Source: Diplonema papillatum
Lineage: Eukaryota; Euglenozoa; Diplonemea; Diplonemida; Diplonemidae
Length of the DNA stretch: 64,000 nucleotides
Direction of reading: 5' to 3'
Assembly: GCA_030068145.1 (NCBI GenBank)
Contig: JAPJBO010000061.1
Location: forward strand, 372,001-436,000
The notes under the pieces are model-generated. The model ran no database searches. It had not been told where the DNA came from and worked only from the letters and a program-made list of their open reading frames with translations. The position numbers were made by a program, and so were the translations under genes. Below are positions 10,725 through 22,871 of this stretch, piece by piece. Position 1 is the first letter of the stretch; every line of letters begins with the position of its first letter.

Positions 10725-13700
10725 GCTGTAAACGCTTTGGCGACCACACCAGCCCTTGTGACACTTCCCTTTCTCTTCTCTATTTCCTTTCCTCCGTGCT
10801 TGCCTTCTATCGTTTTTGTGTGTGGTTTTAGTGGTTACCGACGACCCGACGAGTATTCTTTTGCTCGTCTTACGTCCTTATCTAAAAGGTGATCGGGGCG
10901 TCCCCAGTCACTTGCCGTAGCAGACAGTCCCGTGCGGATACCCGCTCTGAGCAACGGGGCGCAGACATGAAGCAGTCAGCGACGAAGTTGGAGGCGAAGT
11001 TGGTAGCAGCCGAAACCTGCGTACCACTTCTCGCATTTTGTGCACGCGGATGGTGAAAATACGATCAATTCAAACACAGCGGACCTTCTGTTGGAGGCGC
11101 CTTCACGATCTGAATATCACTGAATCAGTTGTCACTGCGGTGCCGAAGGAACCAAGCTTCTACTGGCTTTACAACTGGTGTGTCGAAGTTGATGAAGCCA
11201 ACGGGCGGAATCGTTCTCAACAGGTAGCACCATCCGCAAGCGGATCAACTTACCACTACCTGTAAGAGGGATCTGGTGCGGACGCGCTTGCAATCCCCGG
11301 CCGGTGACCTGTCCGTGACCTTTTGCAGGACGGGAAAGTCATGAGTTCTTCAGGATTGTTGCCGCACCTCACTGGACGCAGGCCAACCAGACGGCAACAA
11401 CGTCCCCATGGTCAGAACTATACTCGAAATGCTTCGAATGGTGGGCATCCGAATAGCAGGGTCCGCGGTGGAGAGCAGCCGGTCGGGGCGATTCTTTTTG
11501 GCGAGGAAGGTGATGAAGCCAGACACCAAACACAGTACTTCTCTTCCGTCAGGCTGGGTCGGCAGCAGCTGGCCCGAGACCGGGTACGGAAGCGATCTGT
11601 TTCCATCACCCGAGTGCCTCCACCGTTCGGCAGTGCAGCGACCATCTTAAGCGCCTTAACAAATAACAAGGCGCAAGACGGAAGCCTGTTGTCCAAGAAG
11701 CGGACTTTCCTATCGCGGCATGCTATTCCGAACCGGGACGTGTGCACTAGGAGTCAGGTTGGGCAAGTCTGACGGTGACTTGCGCGTGGAGGAAAACGTC
11801 CAGTCTTCTCGAGTACCTGAATACCGGAGGCAGACATCCACAACTCTAAACAAAATGTTTTCGGGAAGGGTAAATATAACGTGCGAGTCCTGCGGCAACT
11901 GGGCTCAGGCCGCTCGCAAGCATGGGCCCCGCAAAGCACTCGATTCAATCGAGTCCTTCCCACTTGTGTGTGGAAGACAAGCGCAACGACGGTGCTGTCG
12001 GACGCCCCCTAGGGGCTTCAGACTTCACAGGGAGGTACTTGTGCCCCGTATCTCCAGAATGCAACCCAACCAGTGCGAGTGTCCACAAGACGGGCCTCCT
12101 TTTGAGGAGCATCATTCGGCCAAGGCAAAGGCTTAACTGGATTGGTCACGAACCCAGTCTTTGCTAACAAGCCCCAATATTGGCTTCCTACTCCAACGAG
12201 CACATGATAAAGACCTTCGACCCAACTCGAAGCAAACGGCGTCTGCGTCCTCGAACACAGCATCAAGCGAAAGCTCCCCCGAGCCCCAGCTTGAGTATTC
12301 GGAACACGATCGGCAAGAACTCTACTCCAAGCAATCTTGGAAGTTGTCAGCTGGTTGAGCGGCTCAATCAAAGCTGGTGCTATGAACCCAAAGCCCGGGA
12401 CACAAGCCGCACTTCCATTTGGTTGTGCGACTCGGTAACATCCGAGTGGCAATAACTTTTGTGTTAGTCTCCGGTGTTTCGAATCTTTGAACCAAATGCA
12501 AAGATATGGGTTTGCAAACCCCGACGTTGAGCTGCTGTGTAACCACGTAGCGCGTACGACCTGGGGACCGCCTGCTGACACACCGCAGCTACGGCAACAG
12601 CGTGCTAGCGACGGTGGTATGCCAGCAGAATGTCGCCTTTTCAGCAACCCGACCACAAGGACCACCAGCGACGCACTTTCGATAGCATGCATGTGGACGG
12701 ACACTCCGATGCAAAAGACCATGGCGAGCCCTGAGCACCACATCATGAGCACGAAAGACAGAGGCCAGAGTGCCGGCAGACGACAAGCATCCTGGACCCC
12801 GATTGCACTCGCAAAAGAGTCGGCTACACGGCCCCTGCAATGCGGACTTCAGAGACGGTGTCTTCAGCTCTTCGTATAACAAAGCAAACGAGCGGAAAAA
12901 ACGCTCGTGTGCACTCTGTCAGTCAACGCATAAGCAAAACCCCCTGTCTGCCGCATGACAAGGAGCTCGAGCCGATAGAAAAGTGACAACCGAGATCAAG
13001 GACAGCGAAACTGGTCAGTTGAACAAAGCATCCCCATGGCCCAAGGGGAAGGCGTGCTTGCGCGCGGAAGCAGTGGAAGCGGAAGTGCGAAGTCCCAGGT
13101 CAAAAAGTGTTGCCACCGACGGCCGGAAGTGGCTAACCCTGCAACGCTGAACGGTAAGCGGACTGTCCACCTACAGAGCTCTTAGTTGGAGCCTGGCGGC
13201 AAACGAACCCTCGTCTCGTGGGCACAAGACGGCGGCGTCCTGCACACAAATCAACTGCATGACCTGGGCATGACCGATGGGAAAGCGGCGGACGGGGCAG
13301 AATGCAAGTGAAGCACCTAAAGGCGTCCAACACCGCCACGTTCCTGCGTGCGTGGACTTTGTGAAAGAAGGCTTCAGCAAGGCAACTCAGAGCTGCTGGA
13401 AGTGTAAACTTTGCTCAAGGCCAAAGAAAGGAGCAGCCACTGAGCGTCGCGGACAACCTGTTCAGATCGACTTTCTGAGAAGGAACGGAGCGACTGCAAC
13501 TCAAGAAGGAAGTATGGGTTGATACTGCTGAACTTGCTTTGACCCAAGCTCACGTTCCCCGTCAGTGGATGCCATTGATATCGCAAGTAGGGAGAGTCGG
13601 CACTAAAGGGTCTAAGAGCAGCATCGCTTCGTCCGCTTGGCTGCCACTCCTGTAGTACGAAATTTCTGTCTTGGACGAATGTACGAACAGAACGAGCAGC

Positions 13701-15150
13701 GCCCTACATTGGCTTTCTCGGGCCCGGCGCCATTAACGCTGCACTTGTGACCAGGAGAGCAAACGGCGCCCTTGTGGACTTATCGTGGAAACCGTGATCA
13801 CAGAAACGGAGTTCCGACGTTCTGATGAAAGGGGCTGATGATGGCACGACTGCATTTTGGCAAGGAGGCTGGCAATGCGGACGCCTCCGCGGCACGCGTC
13901 GATCCCTCTTCCTTCGTCGCGAAACAGCAAGAACTGAAACGACCTTCCAACTGAAGTTGGGGCCTTCGAGCTCCTGCAAGTGGACTTCGCCAACACTTGG
14001 TACCCCTGCCCGGACCTTCCTGGTCCCTGGCCCTTCTTGTACGTCGAACCTGCTTATGAAAGCAGATACATGTACGACAACAAGCTGCTCTGAACCGGAC
14101 ATCGTCTCTCTGCCGGTGCGCCTCCTTCCATGTAGATCTCAAACGAGAGTGAAACCTGCTCTCCCGGGAGTCCGCAGCGGCGCGAGCAATGCGAGCTGCA
14201 GTTCAGAAGCGACTTTCAACTTCCCGTGCGCTCCGAACTGGTGCGGGAGGGGTCCGTTTCTGAAAAAGAACTTGCAGCCACTGCTGCGGCGCTTGAAATG
14301 CGTTGTCTGCATCGGCTCCTGAAGAAACTTCGAAACGGGCAGCCCCGGGTTGTCGGTGGAATAACGCAAAACGGCGCTTGGAATATGCTGTGTCAAAGTC
14401 GGGCTTCAGCTGCAGACCCGAAAAGGGCGGCACCGGGTTGGATCCCTGAACGGAACAATGAATGCTGCGGCGCTAGAATTTTTTTGTCTCAAGAGATACG
14501 GATCCTGATGCAAAACAACGCGAGCTGACGGAATGGATGGTGCTGTGGCGTAGCAGGCTGATGACGAGAATGTGACGACGGGCGCATGATCGGTTTGTCA
14601 CGCCCCATGCTCACCATCATGGGAAGACAGGAGGAACGGAGTTGTTTGTCGGGAATTTGAACCTCCATAAACCAAACAAAAACAAAAAGACCGACCGCTA
14701 TTCTGGAACAGCAAAGGTTTGGATGCCCGTCGGAACCCCGCTGCCCGCGCGCGTTGACCATTTTGATGGTGGTTCAATTGATGAGTTTAAGGCGATATCG
14801 AGCCGGCTCAAACAGCCGACGATCGGGTTGCTTCGGTGCACTGTGTACCCGAGATGCGGTGAGCCCTTTGGTGGACAGGTTGCCATGTACTGCTCTTGGA
14901 TAGTCTAGTGCAGTAGCGGTGACTATGAGGACAGGCGGGTGAGGTGTGGAGGCCCCATTCACTCACTCGCTCACAACTATAGGCACACCCAGCAAGCTCG
15001 CCCGAGCGCCTTCGGCACGTCAAGTTGGAACCCTTACGTTTCCGAGCGAGCTCCTCATATCCACTCGCCAAAAGCGAGGTTGTAGGGGTAAAGCAAACAC
15101 TGACAAACGCAGCCCCACCGTTTGCCCCTTTTTGTACTATCCCTTCAAAA
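10725..15150. other. Long stretch without a recognised gene
   Basis: Open frames exist on both strands (the longest about 244 codons on minus at 12018-12752), but none shows a domain, a compositional signature or convincing exon boundaries. Short exons of an unrecognised gene cannot be excluded. Confidence 0.35.
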
Positions 15151-16605
15151 ATGTCCGTGGCTCCTGCATCTCCATTACCCGCTCGCGAGCCGACCAACTT
15201 TTCATTTCCGGCAGCCTTGACAGACCCCTACCGGCGAACTTTCGCCGCCGAGCCGGAGGACCGACGGAACTATTTGACGTCGGACCTGGAGGCGGGGTTT
15301 TGAAGGCGTTCGGGGTGCGCGACGAGCAGGCCCTTGCTCGGGATAAAGGCGTCGTCGCCGACATGTTGAAGGTTCCCTACGGCGAGGCGAACAACTGTCG
15401 CCCACACTGCTCGTGGGTGGCGTCCTCGCTCTCCGTGACAAGGACGCACAGGCAACCACACGATGAACTCTCCCCCGACGGCCCCACGCCTAGCCCGCCT
15501 CCTGCGGACGAGGTGTCAAAGCGTTGGGACCAGATGATGGTCCTGCTCACGGGGCTTGCGGCCAAGGTCGGTCGGTTGGAGGCAGACACGTCGGGCTCTA
15601 CTCCACCCGGCCCGACTAAGATGAAAGGACTGGACCTCGGGGTGAAGATCACGGACGGGGAGAACATCGCGGTCGTGACCAACGTCGGCCCCGACGGTGC
15701 GACCTTTGTGGCTTTGGGGACATCCGTTTTCGAGGCCTGCCTCCCACGTGCAGTGGCACGTTTCTGGGAGTTGCATCGGGCATCGCAGGAACAGCAGAGA
15801 CATCGCAGAAAGAAGTAGTCGACGCCGAAGCGCGGGATAACGTGACACTCACGTTGAAGAAGGTGGCGCTGAATGGCAGCACGTGGTTGTCGTGCTCCCT
15901 GATCCGCGCCGGTTTTTCGCGATGCCTTGGTGACGGACGAAAGGTGAGTGCCTCCGGACATTTCCAGCGCGACGGCCTACATGATGGAGCTGTCGGCGGC
16001 CCTCATTGGCGACGGTCCCCTGGAGGACGTGCTAGAGCGCGCAGGGGAGATGTTGGAACTTTGGCGTGTGCGCTCCAGCCAGGTTACGCTGCGGCCGATG
16101 CTTTCGCAGCGACCCTCAACGAGACACCGGCCTTGTCGCAACGGCTCAAGGAGGAGAGCAGCGGCAGAGAAAGTCGCCGAGAAGAAAACCGCAAAGGCGA
16201 AACAGGCCGCCCAACCAGAAGCGCGAGACGGCTTTCGCGGCCGTTCATACGAAATTCGCGCCTCTGGCCCCCGGCAACCGCTGCTACGGCAACCGCCCAA
16301 GATCGACCAGCAAAGGCAGCCGAAAGTCGGACAGCCGCAAGCGAGCCGGTCGACAGTGGCAGACATGACGCAGGTGCTCGCCGGAGACGCACGGGCACGC
16401 GCCGAGCTCGAGCACCAAGGGTTCCTGGTTCGCGACGGCCACGAGTTGCGCCGGATGCTGAAAGAGCGAATTCGTCGATTCGGCACACCTTTTCCCCGCG
16501 ACTTCGACGGATGCCTCTCCTTTTGCTCTGCAGCAAAAACACAGCTGGGAGATAGCGGAACAGCGGAGAACGGAGCCACAGACGTGCTCTCGACTTCCCA
16601 GGAAT
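15151..16605 (+). pseudogene. Decayed coding-like region, unidentified
   Basis: This GC-rich stretch has long protein-like frames on the plus strand. One begins at an ATG at 15151. Another, to 15818, has a helical, acidic/hydrophobic pattern around 15520-15810. A third (about 15970-16605) is Ala/Arg/Lys-rich with a predicted-helical C-terminal part. They follow one another in the same direction but not as one continuous frame, so the region looks like a broken gene or old element. No domain is recognised; a retroelement gag/ORF1-type origin is possible but unproven. The minus-strand frames here look like shadows. Confidence 0.35.
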
Positions 16606-18035
16606 AGCGAAGAAACAGAAGGGATCCCAACACTCACACACACATACGCACATCGTGGGCGTACTTTCGTGAAGGGAGGCGCCACGTTAAAACGGGTCCG
16701 CAACACACATACGCACACGCGCACACACATTTTGTCCCGCCGCCTCTGTTCCTCGATAATCGCCAATGCATTCCAGATTGTGAATCTCAAACCCCGAAGT
16801 TGATAAAAGTATCCCGCCAGGTTTGTAAGAAAAACTCCTGTGCGCAAGCCTGAGAAGCCTATTTGGTGTGGCCTTGGCGGATCACGAGCGCAGAAGGCCC
16901 GGGATTCCACTCCAGCAGGCACTCAGTCCTAACGCAGTGTCCCACCGTGAATCTGCACACATTCGACCTCGCCGCATTCGCAAGCTACCACTGAAAACGC
17001 ACGCGGGCTACTGAGGTCGATCTCATTACTGGAACCAGCAAGCGGACAACTAGGGGGGGGCGGATCGCTTGAGCATCATCCATTTTCGGGACCGGTGCAT
17101 TCGGCAGGTGAGTGTGTACACAATATCGGATGCCGAAGACCATGGCCGCGCCCGGCTATCAGGATGCGACACCCTAGGAGCAATCACTCGGACACCATGT
17201 GGAGCCGAGCTGAGCACAGCTCTGCAGCTAGGCGGAGTGGTCTTGAAACGAACGTGAAAATCGCGAGCCAGGGGTACTCATGCGCGCTGTGGCCGTGTGC
17301 AATACGCTGCGTGTCGTGTCAGTCGAGCTGCGTAGTCGCCAGTGTCGGGCGGTGCACATGTGCAAATGCCCGTTCGTGCTGGCTACTCCCTCGGCGAGGC
17401 TGTCCGCTTCCCGGTCAGCGAAGCTCCGTCTCGCTCTGGGTTGCGCGGCGACGCCGATGATTCAGCGGGTAACCATGAAGCACCAGCCACGCTGCTGTCT
17501 TGTTCCCCACTTGGGGGGCGCGGGGCCACCAAGCACGAAACGAGGGGTGCTGGTTCTACCAGCACCAGAAGGTGAGGTGCGGCACATATAGAAGTGCCGC
17601 GGGGCAAGTCGGTGGATGTTAAGACGGCGATGGCCTCGTGGTAAAATATGCGTGAGACATCGCACGACACAGTGCGCCATGTGCAAGACGAGGAACCTCG
17701 ATGAACGCTTCAACACCGCAGCAGTCGCAGTGGTGTCCTCGTTCCCGCTGGTGCTCCTAGCAGAACGACGCAGCGCCTAACACGCAGCACCTTCCACTGG
17801 AGCGTTGTCATCCTTCCGGCTGGGTTACGTGCCTCTCCGATTGAGGGATCCCGCGGCGCGGACGAAACACCGAGCGGCGTTGGCCGTTGCGAGTCTCGAT
17901 GCAAACCCAGAAAGCCATCCCCCATCCCAAGGTACCCAACCTCACAACGACTCGAAAGAAAGAGTCAAACCCGGAGGAAGCTGTGTAGACTTTATCTCGT
18001 CGAAGTGTTGCAGGCCTTCGAACGGGCATCGATCG
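16606..18035. other. Anonymous DNA with CA/CGCACA-rich tract
   Basis: About 16628-16735 holds interrupted CACACA/CATACGCACA simple sequence. The rest shows no recognised gene. Confidence 0.4.
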
Positions 18036-18150
18036 AGGCACATGCTACGTGTTGCTACCTTTGTGAATCTCCGTCTGTGTTCCCAAGCAGCCTGAGCCTT
18101 ATTCCGGATACCCGTAGAACCCCTGGTGCGTGTTCACGCACCGTTCCTAC
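18036..18150 (-). rRNA. Possible LSU rRNA 5'-region scrap (pseudogene)
   Basis: On the minus strand, GGTTCTACGGGTATCCGG and the following AGGCTGCTT-like sequence match the clearer LSU fragment at 27045-27430 in the same order. The preceding GAACGGTGCGTGAAC resembles the conserved LSU block TAACGGCGAGTGAAC. Similarity is short and diverged, so this is probably a relic. Confidence 0.35.
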
Positions 18151-18656
18151 AGGACACAGGCACCGAAGAAAAACACGCAGTTGGTTTATCGCCGCGCCAT
18201 AACTTGCCACTCGACTAAAAGAAAGACTGATCGCGAAGAATGTAACTTTGAACTCAATGCGCCGTCAGCCACCGAAGGCTGATACTTGCAGCCGATGAGC
18301 GTCGGTGATCGCCATCGGTAAGGAAGAAAAAGGCTCGAGCGGCAATAGCTAGCTCACCCGTCGCTCAGTAGTCCGTCCTTCGGTCATTGAAGGCCGAAGT
18401 GGTGCCAGAGGCACCTGCAGTCGAACAAAATGTGAGCAGCGCCGACCGGAACTACGTTGGAATGGAGACGACATCCACGGAATAGCGGCGCGATGGGAGG
18501 TGATGGGAGGTGGCGTGAGGGATTCTTCGAGCACGAGGCTCGCGAGGCGATGCGGCCACTCGTCACTTTCGATGCTGGCTCAACATGGAGCGACGGCTGC
18601 GCCCTCAGCGCAGGGGGCAGCGTGCTGGTGCCCAGCTAAAAAATGCTGTCCCGCGA

Positions 18657-18704
<48 letters not shown>
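18657..18704. repeat. (GA)n microsatellite
   Basis: About 45 bp of uninterrupted GA dinucleotide repeat. Confidence 0.95.
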
Positions 18705-18707
<3 letters not shown>

Positions 18708-18709
18708 TG

Positions 18710-19215
18710 TTAGAGTACAGGGACCATCTCTCCGGGGAGTTTCCGGTCTCCTCACTTTCGGAGGAAGATGTAGGTGAGGGACGCCACCTCCCCTTGAGTT
18801 GCGGCTATTCGCTGCTACAGGGACACATGCTCGGAGTGCGGCCAATTGGACACTGACCGACGCAAAAAACAGTGTAACTCAGGGCAAAAGCCTTGTAAGA
18901 AAGATCGGCAACGTCGCAAGGGGCCACTCGTGTCAAGAAGTGTGGGGACTGGCCGGGGCTGGCCGGAGCTCAGTCCGGCAGTCCCGCGGGACCCAGGCTC
19001 TCCAGGGCTGGGAAGGGATCTACCGATAAAACAGTAGGAAGTGCCCCCTGTTGTTCCCAGTAGATACAGAGAGAGACGAGTTAGAGTGCAGGGACCATCT
19101 CTCCGGGAAGTTTCCGGTCTCCTCACTTCAGATGCACTCCCAGCCCCGGGGAGCCTCGGCCCCGCGGGGCTGTCCGGGGCTGAGCTCCGGCTCCGGCCAG
19201 CCCCCGCACTGCTTG
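18710..19215. repeat. Composite repeat with direct and inverted blocks
   Basis: A block of about 50 bp containing GGGACCATCTCTCCGGG and TTTCCGGTCTCCTCACTT occurs at 18710-18762 and again at 19081-19130. Sequence at about 18940-19025 is matched in inverted orientation at 19131-19215 (GGCTGGCCGGAGC and CCCGCGGG-type blocks), so the unit can fold back. A related, diverged piece lies at 50868-50945. No coding content is seen. Confidence 0.6.
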
Positions 19216-21386
19216 TGAAGACAGCCCGCGGGGTGATGCGGTGCGGCTGCTACTCGTTCGTAGCCTACTGATAGAGTGATCTGGGCGCCATTCGTCTCAC
19301 AGTGGTGCGGTTGCGCCTTTCCCGGGCGCTGGGCGCGCAGCCGTGACGACCAGCAACTCCGACTACGAACCAACGGCAGCTAACGATTCGTCGGTTCAAG
19401 CAATGCCGACGGAGGCACCCAAAACACACCATTGAACAGACCCGGCTAACGGAAACTGAACCCGGAAAAGTCGATGACCGTCGTTGGTCGCCGTTGGCAA
19501 CAAGAGGCGACAGCCGGATTGAAGTCGGCACGCACAGGCCTCGGCCGTCGATTGCTGAACCTCGCATTCGATGAACGACGGCAGTCGTCATCGGCAATAA
19601 GAGGCGACAGCCAGCGGATAGGCCGGTGAAAGCCGTAGTATGTTGTAAATGAATGTAGTGGTCACTTCGACATCTCCGATCGAACAGGTGATGAGCTATC
19701 GACAACACAACACGCAGCTTCTGCCATTGTTAAGCCCCCCGGTAACATTCCGCAACCCGGATGCACAGATCTAAAGTGGTGGAACATTGACGAACCGACG
19801 TCTGCAATGGGTCGTCTGCTCATTTGAAGGAAGAGGCGGCCTGTGTGGCCGCTTCGCGCGGGGGGACAGGTGTTAACTCAAGCAAGGGCCTCGTAGCCAC
19901 CTTTCCGAATGGTTGCATGGATGTTAACACAAGGTGTGACAGCGAAGCAACAGCTGCCGTGGGCGATAGTGTCCTTGACGGCACTGTCGACGCTGACACC
20001 GTAATGTCACATTATTTAGGGGGGTGGTACGAGTTCACTTCGCGAGGGACAGTAGTCTTGCTTCGCTGCGGGCTCTGACCTGCAGCGGCCACGGGCCGTC
20101 CTTCTCGTTGAGAAGGAGGGAGTGTTCGGCATTATTGGCCGTTCTCCTCCGTCAAAGGACGAGACAGAAAAGGGGCATTGCTACCAGTCGTTATTCTTCA
20201 ACAAGGAAGAAACGGCGGCAGTGGTCGGTCTCCGCCGTGGAGGAGGTCGTTCTTGGAGGATTCCCGCTGGTTCTTCTTCGGCAAGGAAGAAGTGCGTAGG
20301 TTTGGTTTATTCTTTTGCTTTTTTGAAGATACCGAGTGTTCTGCGGCCGAGCGGCCCAAAAGAAATCGGGAGCCGCGGGTAGCACCCGAGAGCGCCACTC
20401 ACAGCACCTTCAACCTGAGCCCGGACCTAAACCCGCACTGACAATTCCGCGTCCTCAGAGCCAATCCTTTTCCCGAAGTCACGGATCCAGTTTGCCGACT
20501 TCTCTTACCTACATTGTTCTGTCGGTCAGAGGCGTTTAGCCTAGGAGACCTATTGCGGTTAACGGTACGGCCCGATGCAAGAGAATAAGATCTCCATACT
20601 ACTAGCGCGGGCGCGCTCTCCGCGAGTCTCCAATGGTTGTCGTGTCTCGTCTGCAAATGCCTCCTTGAAATGAACGAAGAAGCAGTAGGCAAGATAAAGC
20701 AGAACGGGATGGCACCCTGAATGGAGAGAAAGACAACCGGCCTGACTGGCACGCAGGGCAAAAAAGGGAATGACAAACGGTCGCTCGGATCAGGCAGGGA
20801 CCTCCTACCGTCGTTTAAGCCCGCGGGGACGAGCAGAAGATGATAACTCCCGAAGCCGGGATATCGAACGCGATTGGCACCTTTTTTTTATTTTCGTCTT
20901 GCCTGTTTGTTCGTGCATTTGACGGCTCGACGCACCCGCAGCAGACCCCACCTTTTTCACCCTGCCAAACTCGGCTCCGGACAGGGCAAGTAAAAACCTC
21001 TGTTTCTTGACGAGGGTTGTGCGCCCACCGCCGCAAGAATGAACGCACGGTGAGCTCCAGCCGCAGATGACGGAGTGAAAGAGGGCGTCGGAGAAAAAGG
21101 TTTGTGTTTGTGCGCACTACCTTCAAACCTGTTTTGTCCATCTAACGGGAGTGAGGATAGTACGTTGCCATCGATCGGTTTTTGTTCTTGGCAAATTGCG
21201 TTTGTTAGACACAAACGGGTGTGGCACCCGCTTTTTTTTGTCCCGCATACTCTCACCGGTCGCACACCCGAACGAATTGGGTCTCGCTGCGTGCCCCCTT
21301 CCGGCAGCTGCCCTTAGTACTCTTGTTTTTTTGTTCAGACGCTTCTTTCGTTTAGTCTTCACGAGCCGCGACCGCGGGGTTCGTTG

Positions 21387-21417
<31 letters not shown>

Positions 21418-22871
21418 CCGGACGTATCCTTGTTTTTTTATCGATTCTCGTGCTGAGGATCTGCCAACGAAGTCGCCCAACCCCCGACTTCTGACAAACC
21501 CGGAATACCGAATCCTTGAGGAAACACACAGAGGAAACGACGTGCCCGACCGCACGAGGTTTTGATGATCAGAGAATATCGTATCCACGGGTGCTCGCTG
21601 GAAGAGAAAAGAAAACGGAGAAGAAGTAAAACTTGACAGAGAATCCAACACTAGGCGAGTGTGCTTTTTATTTTCGAGGCAACACGACCCCTTCGGTCGC
21701 TGCATCCAGCACCGCCCTGAGCTGCTGCAAGGTGGCCTTACCCATTTTTTTCTTTATTTTATTTTCCGCAGGTGGGGGCGAATGGGGAGGACGCCTGGAG
21801 GCTGTTGTCACAGTGCTTTCCCCATCAGTTCACCTGCACAAGTCTTCCAGCGAGGAGCCACACTTCGTGTCAATATTCCCAAAAGTACTTTAGTACTGAC
21901 AAAAAAAAAAGGGGGGGGCGGGGGGGGTTGGAAAACCAAAGGAGGAGGAAGCAGTGTGGAGTAGAAGGAAAGAAGAAAGGTGAACGGCGAAAGGAAAAAA
22001 AAAAGAGGTTTTGTTTGCGCGCTTGGGGATATGTTAACATGGCTTCCCAAACACTTCCAACGGTCTTTTGACGTGACAACGGGGTTGTTATCGGAGAGAG
22101 AAGGCAGGAGGCGAGACTGGGCGAGAAAACGGGAAGGCGAAAATGAAGGAAGGGGTAAAGAATAAGAGCGAAAAAGGGGGAGAGAGAGAGAGATAACCCC
22201 AGAAAATGAGCATGGACTTCGGCCAGTCCAAAGGGCCGGACGGGTAGCCCGGCGTCATTATCACCGGTCCACCACTACCCAGTGTAACCGGGGTTTCCTT
22301 GGTGACAGTGAGGTTTTGGCATTTTGCACTGCTCGGCACAATGCCGGCAAAGTGAAGTGTTCGCAAATAAGCCACCCAGGATAGCATCGCGTTCGCTCAA
22401 CGCGTCTCCTTGGCTCGGGAAGCAGATTCAATACTAAAACTGCCGTTGCGAATGCTGCTATGCGCCTGCGAGCAAGCCTGGCGTCGGAAAGCACTACACA
22501 CCCTTGCAGTTCTCCTCGGCCCACGGCTTGCGAATCGGTCACGGCCATCCACTGACACACAGAACACAGTCTCTTGTGGTGGCAATGGGAACACATGTAG
22601 AAGAGACTCTGGGTGGCTAAACGGTTTCACGACTCTTCCGAAAACGCAGAGCTTGGCGTCTGTGCAAATAGTCTGTCCCTTGTGGGACGTTGCATGTGAC
22701 CAGCGGCCCCGAGGAAACGCGCTCCTCCACAACCGCTGGCCACCAGGCCCGTCGTGCTGAGCGGTATCCACTCTCTCCGCTGGCGACGGCAGCTTGCGGC
22801 ACCTACGCGCCACCTGAAAGCGCCTGCTTCTGCGTGGGGGGGTGGTGGGGGAACGCGGCGGTGGTGGCTGC
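19216..22871. other. Anonymous DNA with strong strand-asymmetric tracts
   Basis: No gene recognised. Notable simple tracts: a T run of more than 30 at about 21386-21418, and an A run followed by a G-rich run at 21900-21930. Purine-rich sequence at 21950-22200 is low-complexity. Confidence 0.45.

Noticed and set aside
12018-12752. 244-codon minus-strand ORF
   Set aside because: No motif, no compositional bias expected of coding sequence, and overlapping frames of similar length on the other strand.
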